A stretch of DNA of 64,000 nucleotides from CAVQSS01 sp963746605 (GTDB taxonomy: Bacteria > Desulfobacterota > RBG-13-43-22), in assembly GCA_963746605.1 (NCBI GenBank), contig CAVVCH010000061.1, forward strand, positions 124,001 to 188,000, in the 5' to 3' direction. A program made the translations under genes and the position numbers. The notes below the pieces were generated by a model. The model was not told the DNA's origin and did no database searches. It saw only the letters and a program-made list of their open reading frames with translations. This document shows, piece after piece, positions 1-7,893 of the stretch. Numbering within the stretch: the stretch's first letter is position 1; the number at the start of each line of letters is the position of its first letter.

Positions 1-210
1 GGCCTCCAATGGGCACCTGATCCCGGTCAAAATATGAACTGGGACCAGGCTACCCAATACGCACAGAATTTGAGGCTGGGCGGTTTCTCCGATTGGCGAT
101 TGCCCACCCGGGTGGAACTCCGGGAGCTGGGAAAAGGGGCAAAGGGTGGAGGAATTAACCACAAGAAGGTATCGACCTTCGCCCTCGTTCTGCTTTGTTG
201 CCAAGAATGA
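1..210 (+). pseudogene. DUF1566 (Lcl C-terminal type) domain fragment, both ends missing
   Basis: Frame 1 is open from the window edge to a TGA at 208-210. It reads as the middle of a DUF1566 domain: WDQATQYAQNL, LGGFSDWRLPTRVEL. In this family the conserved WRLPT-x-x-EL is followed by a further ~50-70 residues of C-type-lectin-like fold, ending in the region that DGRs diversify. Here similarity stops just after ELRELGKG (about base 140) and the frame continues into unrelated residues that overlap the reverse transcriptase in another frame. The 5' part lies outside the window. Inference: a truncated DGR target gene; alternatively an ordinary surface-protein gene cut by the same deletion. Confidence 0.6.
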
Positions 211-1507
211 CAAGTTTCGGGAGGTCTTTGCGGCCCCCTTTCGGGACCGAGTCGTCCATCACCTGCTGGTGCGGCATCTGGAAAAGATTTGGGAACCGAT
301 TTTTATCCATGATTCCTATGCCTGCCGCCAAGGGAAAGGGACCCATGCAGGGGTTTTCCGTCTGCAATCCCTGGCCCGCAAGGTAAGCAGGAATTCCACC
401 CGGCGGGCCTGGTTTGGGCAATTTGACGTAAAAGCTTTTTTTCCGTCCATAGATCGCGGACTTTTGCTGGAGATAGTTCTTTCGAAGTTGATCGATAAAG
501 AAATGCGCTGGCTGGCGGAGGTCGTCATTCTCCATGACCCTACAGAAAATTCTATTTTTGAATGTTCACCGGCAAAATGGGACAACATTCCGAATCATAA
601 GAGTCTGTTTTCGGTTGAAAAAGGGAAAGGACTCCCCATCGGGAATCTGACGAGCCAATTCTTTGCCAATGTTTATTTGAACGCGTTGGATCAATTTGTC
701 AAACACCGGCTCAAAGTCCGTTTTTATCTGCGCTATGTGGATGATTTTATCCTCTTCCACCAAGAAAAGGAGCAGTTGCTGGTTTGGAAAGAGCGAATCA
801 GGGAATTCCTGCGGGATGTTCTTAAGCTTGAATTGCATCCTCAGCGGCAGTTTATACGACCCCTTTCCAATGGCATTGATGCCCTTGGCTATATTGTCCG
901 ACCATCGTATCTCCTGGTGCGTCGCCGGGTGGTTGAAAACTGTAAAGGCGCCGTTATCAGTCATTCCAAGGGGATAGTAAGGCGGGGAAGAAATGGGGTG
1001 GACTTGATGCTCCGACCTGAAGTATATGACAGGTTTCAGGCGACAATCAATTCCTATCTGGGGCATTTCAGCCACGCCACCAGTTACAGGCTTAAGCAAC
1101 ATTTATTTGAGCATTTTAAAATATTGAAGGCGCTGTTTATCGACCGAGGCACTTCTGTTAGTCGGCGTTGGGAAAGGCAAACCCGATCCCGACCCAGACT
1201 TCTTTGCCACCAATATTACTTTTATCGCCTTCGATTCAGTGGCCTGATTCTTTTCCAGGTCGGAAAATTCCTGGAGATGTTTAATCAGGATGCTATCTGG
1301 GCTGGAGACCAACTGGGGCTGACCATGATTAGTCCTCGAATCGGTTTTTTTGCCCGGTGCGGCGTTCCCCGAATGAGAGCCAATCGTTTTATTGATAGGT
1401 TAGAGAGGGTTAACTTTATGGTGGTCGTTCAGGAAAAGTTTTGGCAGGGAGGTTTATTAAAACGATCTCTGGGGCAACTTCATTATCCGGCAGTAAAGCC
1501 AAGTTGA
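146..1507 (+). CDS. Reverse transcriptase of DGR type with C-terminal MutS domain-I-like segment
   Basis: 453 residues from a GTG start. RT motifs are clear: AAPFRDRVVHH (29-39), FDVKAFFPSID (93-103), GLPIGNLTSQFFANVYLN (162-179) and the catalytic YVDD (197-200). The IGNLTSQ motif is the form seen in DGR reverse transcriptases, where group II intron enzymes have QGxxxSP. The N-terminus is short: DGR RTs normally have ~50 more residues before the AAPFRDR motif. Residues ~356-440 (YRLRFSGLILFQVGKF..., then CGVPRMRANRFIDRLE and a VVVQE strand) resemble the mismatch-recognition domain I of MutS. No Avd gene, template repeat or variable repeat was found. The frame is closed by a stop at 71-73, so the missing N-terminus is not simply upstream. 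Probably a truncated, inactive DGR enzyme; expression is uncertain because no good ribosome site precedes the GTG. Confidence 0.8.
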   Translation: MEELTTRRYRPSPSFCFVAKNDKFREVFAAPFRDRVVHHLLVRHLEKIWEPIFIHDSYACRQGKGTHAGVFRLQSLARKVSRNSTRRAWFGQFDVKAFFPSIDRGLLLEIVLSKLIDKEMRWLAEVVILHDPTENSIFECSPAKWDNIPNHKSLFSVEKGKGLPIGNLTSQFFANVYLNALDQFVKHRLKVRFYLRYVDDFILFHQEKEQLLVWKERIREFLRDVLKLELHPQRQFIRPLSNGIDALGYIVRPSYLLVRRRVVENCKGAVISHSKGIVRRGRNGVDLMLRPEVYDRFQATINSYLGHFSHATSYRLKQHLFEHFKILKALFIDRGTSVSRRWERQTRSRPRLLCHQYYFYRLRFSGLILFQVGKFLEMFNQDAIWAGDQLGLTMISPRIGFFARCGVPRMRANRFIDRLERVNFMVVVQEKFWQGGLLKRSLGQLHYPAVKPS

Positions 1508-1688
1508 ACGTATAAACTTGGCTGAAATCTTCTCCAATAAAAAGGAGCAGCATCTTGACGCGAACCGCAATAATTCTATCGGTCTTCTCTCTTTGGCCGG
1601 CTTTCGGCTTGATAGTCCCTGTGTCGGTGTAGGGGGCACTCCCCATTTTGTGGATTTCAAGCGTTAAGGCGAAAAGGAACATAATCCC

Positions 1689-3128
1689 ATGAAACGATGG
1701 CAGGATTCCAGTTGGGTGGAAGAAATGAGGCTGGAATTGGATTTTAACCTGATGATGTCCCCTCCCTTGGATCCGGGGGCGGGTATCGTTGAGGAGGAAA
1801 TCAAGTCCCTGATCCCCAGGTTCGAGAATCTCCATCAGGATCTTTCCAAAATGAGAACCGAAGACCGACTTCCTTTCTTATCGATTCCCTTTCAGTCGTC
1901 CCTGGTCCAGGAGATCGGGAAATATACCCGTCCGATTAAAGGCTGGGTGGAAAATTTTGTGGTGCTGGGGATCGGCGGGTCGGCCCTGGGGGCCAAGGCC
2001 CTGCAAAGCGCCTTGAACCATCCGCATTATAACTTGCTGTCGCGAACCATGCGCAAGGGCTTAGCCCGCCTTTTTGTCTGCGACAATGTGGATCCCGACG
2101 GCTTCAAGGCCTTGTTGGACATGATCGACATCCGAAAAACCCTTTTTAATGTGATCAGTAAGTCCGGGGGGACGGCGGAAACCATGAGTCAGTTCCTGAT
2201 CGTCCGCGAGATCCTCAAGAAACGATTGGGGAATAGGAAGGAAGCGGACCATCTGGTGATTACCACCGATCCGACCAAAGGAATACTGCGGAGGATCGCC
2301 CAGGACGAACAAATCGCCAGTTTTTCAATCCCGCCTTTGTTGGGTGGAAGGTTTTCCGTCCTTTCCGCCGTTGGTTTGTTGCCGGCGGCCATGGTGGGTA
2401 TCGACATCAGTGAACTTCTGGCCGGGGCCCGGGAAATGGAACAACGCTGCCGGCAGGAAGAGGTCCTGCAGAACCCCGCGTACCTTTGCGCGGCCTTGGC
2501 CTACCTGGCCTATCAAAAGAAGCAAAAATCAATCCAAGTATTTATGCCCTATGTGGATGCCTTAAAAGGCGTCGGGGAATGGTTTGTCCAGCTTTGGGCC
2601 GAGAGTCTGGGAAAACGGTTTAACCAACAGGGCCGGGAGGTCTGGGTCGGACAGACCCCCATCGTGGCTTTAGGCGCCACGGACCAACACTCTCAATTGC
2701 AGCTTTATATGGAAGGGCCTCCCGACAAAATGCTGACCTTGGTGGGCGTTAAAAATTATGCCGGGTTGCAGCCCATCCCCAAGATGTACCCCGAGGCGGA
2801 AGCCCTGGCCTACCTGGGCGGGCACTCTTTGAACGAGTTGATCCAGGCCGAATTACAGGCAACCCGGATGAGCCTGGCCAAGAACGGCCGTCCCAGTCTT
2901 CTGATTACCCTGCCTCGAATCAACCCTTTCACCGTCGGGCAGTTGTTGTTTCTTTTGGAACTCGAGACCTATCTTTGCGGACAGCTCCTGGACATCGATC
3001 CTCTGGATCAACCCGGAGTGGAACAGGGAAAGGTGCTGGCCTATGGCCTGCTGGGCCGAAAGGGTTTCGAGGACCAAATGCAGGGCTGGGGACCATTCCT
3101 GAAAAGCCAAGAAAAATATAAACTCTAG
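1689..3128 (+). CDS. pgi: Glucose-6-phosphate isomerase
   Basis: Interconverts glucose-6-phosphate and fructose-6-phosphate in the cytoplasm (glycolysis/gluconeogenesis). The 479-residue protein has the SIS-fold signatures of the family: GIGGSALGAKAL (94-105), the phosphate-binding SKSGGTAET (157-165) and GGRFSVLSAVGLLP (219-232). It is shorter than the ~550-residue enterobacterial enzyme and closer in size to the compact form of many anaerobes and Gram-positives. It stands alone between the RT and the two-component system, with an 11-bp hairpin starting at its stop codon. The start ATG is 9 bases after a purine-rich aaaaggaac stretch. Confidence 0.93.
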   Translation: MKRWQDSSWVEEMRLELDFNLMMSPPLDPGAGIVEEEIKSLIPRFENLHQDLSKMRTEDRLPFLSIPFQSSLVQEIGKYTRPIKGWVENFVVLGIGGSALGAKALQSALNHPHYNLLSRTMRKGLARLFVCDNVDPDGFKALLDMIDIRKTLFNVISKSGGTAETMSQFLIVREILKKRLGNRKEADHLVITTDPTKGILRRIAQDEQIASFSIPPLLGGRFSVLSAVGLLPAAMVGIDISELLAGAREMEQRCRQEEVLQNPAYLCAALAYLAYQKKQKSIQVFMPYVDALKGVGEWFVQLWAESLGKRFNQQGREVWVGQTPIVALGATDQHSQLQLYMEGPPDKMLTLVGVKNYAGLQPIPKMYPEAEALAYLGGHSLNELIQAELQATRMSLAKNGRPSLLITLPRINPFTVGQLLFLLELETYLCGQLLDIDPLDQPGVEQGKVLAYGLLGRKGFEDQMQGWGPFLKSQEKYKL

Positions 3129-3152
3129 CCAAAAATTCTTCGAATTTTTGGC
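3128..3152 (+). terminator. Hairpin at the end of pgi
   Basis: Perfect 11-bp inverted repeat, gccaaaaattc (3128-3138) with gaatttttggc (3142-3152), loop of three. It begins inside the pgi stop codon. There is no long T-run immediately after it (gctgaaataaaa), so termination strength is uncertain. On the opposite strand it would also lack a clear T tail. Confidence 0.45.
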
Positions 3153-3330
3153 TGAAATAAAAGACCTCTGATCCGATGCAAGGATGTTTCCGGTTAATTA
3201 TCAGAGATAAATTTCTCGGAAAAAGGTACGTATCAAGAAAGGAATTGGCATTAAATCCATCGAGGTAAAACCGGACAGTGTAAAACCTTTCAAGCTGGTC
3301 AAGTACTTTTTCCTGAGCAGCTTCCTGGTT

Positions 3331-4677
3331 ATGCTGATCTTTGCCTTTTCGCTGGCCTATCTGATCACCCAACGCTCGGAAAAGGCATTGTTGAAGAAAA
3401 CCGAGGCCTTCGCTTTACTCCTGGCTGAAAATTTAAACCACCAGGTCTTTTTCAATTTTGTGATCCCGGTGACCTTTAAGTTCGGCCAGGTTCAATTGAG
3501 AAACCCGGATCAATTTAACCTCCTCGATCAGCTTATCCGCAATACCTTGTACAGTTTCAAGATAGAAACAGTGAATATCTATGACCCCCGGAATGTCCTG
3601 GCTTATAGTACCGTCCGAAACCTGGTGGGGAAGAAGGAGGCGGGAGGCACCGACTATAAAAAGGCTATGAAGGGCCAGTACAGTTCCCGCCTGATCAGCG
3701 AAGATGTATTTTTGGAGATCTGGCCCCGGGAAATCCCACCGACCAAGAAGTTGATCACCACCATCCCGTTCCGGGTGGAAAGCCCGACGGCCAAACGAAC
3801 CGGTCAAATTTTGGGGGTCTTTGAGATTACCCAGGACATCTCCGGCGATTACCAGGATATCCTTTGGGACCAATATCTGCTGGTCCTGATTTCCGTTTCC
3901 CTGATTCTCTTATTGTTTATCGTCCTGCTCTTTATCGTCAAACGGGGGGAAACGATCATTGAAAAAAGGGCGGAGGAACGGAAAAGATTGGTGGAAAAGC
4001 TGCACCAGTCCGAAAGAATGGCCAGCTTGGGAGCGATGATCGCTTCGGTTTCTCACGAAATCAAAAATCCTTTAGGAATCATTCGTAGCACTTCCGACCT
4101 GCTTGAAAAAAAGATCAGGCAATACGATCCGGAAAACCAACTGGCCTCCGTGATCAGTGAGGAGTCGGTGCGCCTAAACCGGATCGTCACGGAGTTCCTA
4201 GATTTTGCCCGTCCTCAGGTGGTGCAATATCAACCGCTGGAAATGGAAAAACTTTTAGAGAAAATACTGCATTTCCTGGAGCCGGAGATTCAGAAGCAGG
4301 GGGTAACGGTCACCAGGGACTTTTCCCCATCGGGGCAACTCCTCTCGGCGGACCCGGACTTGCTTTACCGGGCTTTCCTGAATATCCTTCTCAACGGGCT
4401 GCAAGCCATGCCGGAAGGGGGAACCTTGAGTCTGGCCGTCCGCCACCTTCCTCAAGAAGTGGAAGTGGAGATCAGTGATGCCGGATCAGGCCTTTCCCAG
4501 GAGGCCCTGGAAAAGGCCTTTGATCCCTTTTTTACCACTAAAGAAAAGGGAAGCGGGCTGGGCCTGGCGATTGTTAAAAACACCATAGAGGCCCATCAGG
4601 GCAGGATTATGCTGGAGAATAGAGTCCAGGGTGGGGTGGCGGTCCGGATCATCTTGCCCAGAACGGGCTCTGCCTGA
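3331..4677 (+). CDS. Membrane sensor histidine kinase (AtoS/NtrB-like)
   Basis: First half of a two-component pair; the response regulator follows at 4881. It has a first membrane segment at the extreme N-terminus, a ~160-residue extracytoplasmic sensor region (about 25-180), a second membrane segment (182-204), HisKA with the phospho-accepting H242 in SHEIKNP, and an ATPase domain with the N box (351-355), DAGSGL (383-388) and GSGLGL (407-412). The ATG at 3331 falls in the middle of the first membrane helix. The same frame is open upstream to a TAA at 3208-3210 and encodes the missing half (KLVKYFFLSSFLV), but contains no ATG, GTG or TTG. The true start may be an ATT near 3250, which has aaagga six bases before it. 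The signal sensed cannot be read from the sequence. Confidence 0.9.
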   Translation: MLIFAFSLAYLITQRSEKALLKKTEAFALLLAENLNHQVFFNFVIPVTFKFGQVQLRNPDQFNLLDQLIRNTLYSFKIETVNIYDPRNVLAYSTVRNLVGKKEAGGTDYKKAMKGQYSSRLISEDVFLEIWPREIPPTKKLITTIPFRVESPTAKRTGQILGVFEITQDISGDYQDILWDQYLLVLISVSLILLLFIVLLFIVKRGETIIEKRAEERKRLVEKLHQSERMASLGAMIASVSHEIKNPLGIIRSTSDLLEKKIRQYDPENQLASVISEESVRLNRIVTEFLDFARPQVVQYQPLEMEKLLEKILHFLEPEIQKQGVTVTRDFSPSGQLLSADPDLLYRAFLNILLNGLQAMPEGGTLSLAVRHLPQEVEVEISDAGSGLSQEALEKAFDPFFTTKEKGSGLGLAIVKNTIEAHQGRIMLENRVQGGVAVRIILPRTGSA

Positions 4678-4699
4678 ACTCCCTCTAACAACGACCTAT

Positions 4700-4836
4700 A
4701 AATCCGAAATCCGAAGCACGAAATCCGAAACAAGCACGAAGGTCCAAAATCCAAATGTTCAAAACAAAAAAAATTCGAATTTTGAAATTTGGTCATTTGA
4801 ATTTGTTTCGAGTTTCGGGTTTCGAATTTCGAATTT
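4700..4836. repeat. Long AT-rich imperfect palindrome (interspersed repeat)
   Basis: The left arm (4700-4733) is built from repeated aaatccgaa units. The right arm (4803-4836), ttgtttcgagtttcgggttt onward, is its near-complete reverse complement with only a few transitions. Inner arms around ccaaat/catttg extend the pairing. A second, half-length copy lies at 45285-45350. It sits between a histidine kinase and its regulator and could form a ~130-nt mRNA hairpin. No transposase is present. Confidence 0.75.
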
Positions 4837-4865
4837 CTAACCAAAAATCAAATATTTTTGGTTAG
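4837..4865. other. 12-bp perfect hairpin upstream of the response regulator
   Basis: ctaaccaaaaat (4837-4848) pairs exactly with atttttggttag (4854-4865), loop caaat. It lies 15 bases before the regulator ATG and abuts the long palindrome. Read on either strand it lacks a following T-run. Its sequence resembles the hairpin after pgi (gccaaaaattc), so both may belong to the same repeat family. Confidence 0.5.
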
Positions 4866-4880
4866 GTTTCGGGAAGGATC

Positions 4881-6248
4881 ATGGAGACTATATTAGTTGT
4901 CGATGACGAAAAGAATTACCTCCTGGTACTGAAGGAATTGCTGGTCGATGAGGGCTATGAGGTCTTGACGGCCCAATCCGGCGCCAACGCCTTGGCAATC
5001 CTTAGCGAAACGGAACTGGACCTGGTCGTCACCGATATGAAAATGCCGGGGATGAGCGGTTTGGAGCTGCTGGAAAGATTGAAGCTGAAGGATCCTCAAT
5101 TGCCGGTGGTTATGATGACCGCTTTCGGTACCGTGGAAAAAGCGGTGGAAGCCATGAAGAAAGGGGCGTTTGATTATATTTCCAAACCGTTTGATAACGA
5201 AAGCCTGAAAAAAACCGTTGCCACGGCTTTGAATATGTGGAGGGTGATCAAGGAGAACCGTTTTCTTTCCCAGGAATTAAAGGATAAATTCGGACCTTCC
5301 GATTTAATTGGAAATAGTCCGGCCATTCAACAAGTTCGCGAGCTCATTCAAAAAGTGGCGGTGACCAAGGCGACGGTCCTGGTGACCGGTGAATCCGGCA
5401 CCGGCAAGGAATTGGTGGCCCGGGCCATTCACGCGCAAAGCCCCCGGAGAGACAAGCCCCTGATTTCGGTCAACTGTTCGGCTTTGGCGGAAACCTTATT
5501 GGAAAGTGAATTGTTTGGGCATGAACGGGGATCCTTCACCGGGGCCACCAGCCAGCGGAAGGGTCGATTCGAGATCGCCGATGGGGGGACCCTGTTCTTG
5601 GATGAGGTGGGAGAAATGGCCCCCAGCGTTCAGGTCACCCTGTTGCGGGTTTTACAAAACCGGGAATTTGAACGGGTGGGGGGCAATAAAACCATTAAGG
5701 TGGATGTGCGTTTGATTGCCGCTTCCAACCGGGATTTGAAGGAGGAAATACCCCGAGGGACTTTTCGGGAGGACTTATATTATCGATTAAACGTAGTCCA
5801 CATCGAGGTGCCGCCTTTAAGAGACCGGCGGGACGATTTGCCTATACTGACTCGCTATTTTCTGGAGCGTTTTTCCAAAGAATTGAATAAGGAAACCCCC
5901 ACCCTGACTCCGGAGGCGATGACCACTATCATGGATTACCACTGGCCTGGGAATATCCGCGAACTGGAGAACATGCTGGAGCGGGCCGTCATCCTGGCCT
6001 CCGGCTCACTGATTCACGTGGATGACCTTCCCATCCACCCCAAGTGTCCAACCAGCCAGGACTGGGCGGCCGATCAGGTCATTCCTCCGGGTTTGAAGCT
6101 GAATGAAGTGCTGGAGATGGTAGAAAAGAAAATGATCCTCAATGCCTTAGCTAAAACAGGTCATGTTCAATCCCATGCAGCGGAACTTTTGGGGATCGGC
6201 AGGAACCTGCTTTTTTATAAAATCAAAAAGTTTAATCTGGATCAATAG
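4881..6248 (+). CDS. Sigma-54-dependent response regulator (NtrC family)
   Basis: 455 residues with three modules in order. The receiver domain has phospho-acceptor D52 in VTDMKMPGMSG. The AAA+ activator domain has Walker A GESGTGKE (170-177), the sigma-54 contact loop GSFTGA (217-222) and Walker B GGTLFLDEVG (235-244). A Fis-type helix-turn-helix lies at the C-terminus (~420-455). The usual loop is GAFTGA; the Ala-to-Ser change occurs in some functional members. It is paired with the kinase just upstream. Two palindromes and a sigma-54 promoter lie within 230 bases downstream of its stop, making that promoter the most likely target. Confidence 0.95.
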   Translation: METILVVDDEKNYLLVLKELLVDEGYEVLTAQSGANALAILSETELDLVVTDMKMPGMSGLELLERLKLKDPQLPVVMMTAFGTVEKAVEAMKKGAFDYISKPFDNESLKKTVATALNMWRVIKENRFLSQELKDKFGPSDLIGNSPAIQQVRELIQKVAVTKATVLVTGESGTGKELVARAIHAQSPRRDKPLISVNCSALAETLLESELFGHERGSFTGATSQRKGRFEIADGGTLFLDEVGEMAPSVQVTLLRVLQNREFERVGGNKTIKVDVRLIAASNRDLKEEIPRGTFREDLYYRLNVVHIEVPPLRDRRDDLPILTRYFLERFSKELNKETPTLTPEAMTTIMDYHWPGNIRELENMLERAVILASGSLIHVDDLPIHPKCPTSQDWAADQVIPPGLKLNEVLEMVEKKMILNALAKTGHVQSHAAELLGIGRNLLFYKIKKFNLDQ

Positions 6249-6269
6249 AAATCAATAGGCCAAAGATGC

Positions 6270-6364
6270 TGTTCAAATTATTGAACAAAATATTTATAAC
6301 CTAATCAATAAGTTGAATACAATAAGCTCTTACGAAGTCCGAAAGGCCGTTCAATTTTTCGAAC
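6270..6364. promoter_or_regulatory. Two palindromes, candidate upstream activator sites
   Basis: tgttcaa-atta-ttgaaca (6270-6287) has 7-bp arms. gttcaatttttcgaac (6349-6364) has GTTC/GAAC arms and shares the GTTCAA half-site. They lie ~190 and ~115 bases upstream of the -24 element at 6474, the normal range for enhancer sites of NtrC-type activators. That the adjacent regulator binds them is inference. Confidence 0.5.
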
Positions 6365-6471
6365 TTCAGTCCCTGAAGGGCGGTGATTTTATTAGGCCCT
6401 TTCCGGAAGACAATAAATTAAAATATATATATATCAAATGGTTATATTTTATTTCCAGGTAAATGGGACAT

Positions 6472-6489
6472 TTGGCACGCCTTGTGCAA
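6472..6489 (+). promoter_or_regulatory. Sigma-54 (-24/-12) promoter
   Basis: ttggcacgccttgtgcaa carries the invariant GG at 6474-6475 and GC at 6486-6487 with exactly 10 bases between them, and seven of seven matches to the -24 TGGCACG. The -12 box is GTGCA rather than TTGCA. Predicted transcription start is at 6499-6500. It lies just downstream of a sigma-54 activator gene. Confidence 0.75.
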
Positions 6490-6498
6490 TCGTTAAAT

Positions 6499-6568
6499 GA
6501 CAAGTAAACAATCTCTTTTCTCCTTTCCTCATAAAGCCAACTCCAAAAGGGTTGGCTTTATTGTTTTT
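6499..6568 (+). ncRNA. Candidate sigma-54-dependent small RNA (~70 nt)
   Basis: The predicted start of the -24/-12 promoter (6499) and the T-tail of an intrinsic terminator (6561-6568) delimit ~70 bases. No credible reading frame fits between them. The body is unpaired and CU-rich (tctcttttctcctttcctc, 6512-6530), able to pair with Shine-Dalgarno sequences such as ggaaaggag. The architecture (NtrC-type regulator gene, enhancer-like palindromes, sigma-54 promoter, short terminated transcript) parallels the Qrr RNAs next to luxO in Vibrio and Pxr in Myxococcus. No sequence relation to those is claimed. Confidence 0.55.
6533..6568 (+). terminator. Intrinsic terminator
   Basis: aaagccaac (6533-6541) pairs with gttggcttt (6551-6559), extended by two inner pairs around the loop caaaa, then attgttttt. 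A textbook rho-independent terminator only ~65 bases after the sigma-54 start site. Confidence 0.8.
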
Positions 6569-6665
6569 CGCCGGCTAAATCACCTAGTTGCCCGTCACGC
6601 GTCATTTTATTCTGGACAATATATAAAATATTATGGAATTATAGTACGTTATAAGGAGACTCGGA

Positions 6666-7884
6666 ATGCCCGGGCGATCTAAACGGCGGAAATCAAAAGA
6701 GGGGAAAGAGGAGAGATCCGGATTTTCAGGGAAAAGTCGATTTTTTCTTTCAACGGCTGGAAACTGTTCGAGAAAGAACCGATATCTTGCCGGAGGTTAT
6801 TGAAGAAATCCTACCCGATTTAGAGGCAGATCCCGAACTGTCCGAAGCTTTCCTTCTTCAAGCAACGGCGCGAAAAGATGAGAAGATCGCCTTATTTTTA
6901 AGCCGCTTAAAGGACCGGACAGGGAGTTCAACCCTACGCCGCAGAATTAAGGGCGCCCTGTACCAATTAGGCCAGCAGGGTCTTGAAGTTCCGCGAGAGT
7001 CTGAAAATCAAAAAACCAGCCCCGCTATCCTGAGACAAACCGAATCCTTGCCCCTGGATGGTTATTTATCGGACTTTGATCCCCTGGGAACCCGAATGTT
7101 GACCTTGGCGGTCCCTCGGGTCCCACAGGGTAGAATTCTGGTCTTTGCCCTGACAAACTGGGATCAGGGGCTGGAAGACCTGACGGCCCTGGAGGTTTCC
7201 AAGAAACAGGTAAAGCCTCTTTTGGAGGAAAGCCAGGAAACCTCCGGCTACCCATTTTATCCGGCCGACCCGAATCAGGTTGTATTTCTGCTACGGGAAG
7301 CCCAAGCCCGAACCACGGCCTTGAAACCCGAGGATAAAAAGGTTTACTCGGTCTTAATGAATTATCTGGAGACCATGGGTCCCTTCATCGCCCGGCCGAT
7401 CATCAGGGACCTGCTCCCCCTTGATGACCAGGAAAGTCAAGTCGAAGGGAATTGGGAATCCCTGAAATCGATTCCGGAGCTGACGGCCTTCCAACTGCCT
7501 CCCGACCGTTTATCCACCTGCGCTCAAAAACTCCAAGAGATTCACAGCAGTCCCCTGGTCCTTAACGCCGGCCAGCAGAGAGAGCGTCTTCAGGCCGTCA
7601 TTCAACAGACGGCGGATGATTATTTTACGCCCGCTCGGGTTGAGAACCTTCATCGTTACCTGGAGGAGATAGCCTATCTTTACTGGCTGAAATCGAAACC
7701 CGAACTGTCCCGGGTCCTGATTTCAGCGGCTGTCCGGCTGGAAAGCGAAACCCCGGGCTTCCTTTTGAGCTGGTTGGTTGAAAAGGAGTTTCAGAAAATG
7801 GAGGAACAGAATGGCCGCCCCGCCGTGGAGTCTGAAAGCCGCACGGAGGGGGGACTCATTCTCCCCGATTGGGTAAAAAGGTAA
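6666..7884 (+). CDS. Conserved-looking hypothetical protein, frameshifted near its start
   Basis: No family recognised. The long frame (from 6787 to the stop at 7882-7884) encodes ~365 residues, soluble and rich in Leu, Glu and Gln, probably helical, with no signal peptide or membrane segment. That frame has no ATG/GTG upstream, while an ATG at 6666 preceded by aaggag (6653-6658) starts a basic N-terminus (MPGRSKRRKSKEGKEER) in another frame. Dropping one T from the T6 run at 6741-6746 joins the two cleanly, giving ~406 residues. The gene ends 9 bases before yjbQ. The 6250-6665 region before it holds the regulatory sites and small RNA and no other gene. Confidence 0.6.
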
Positions 7885-7893
7885 GCTGACCTC

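Noticed and set aside
1..145. DGR template repeat
   Set aside because: A template repeat should match the variable 3' end of a DUF1566 gene and be rich in AAC/AAT at variable sites. This stretch encodes the earlier WRLPT part and has few such codons.
1555..1632. TTG-started 25-codon frame after the RT with aaggag upstream
   Set aside because: Could be a leader peptide, but no codon pattern or downstream attenuator supports it.
6497..6682. 61-codon frame starting at an ATG at 6497
   Set aside because: The ATG precedes the predicted transcription start and the frame runs through the terminator; no ribosome site.
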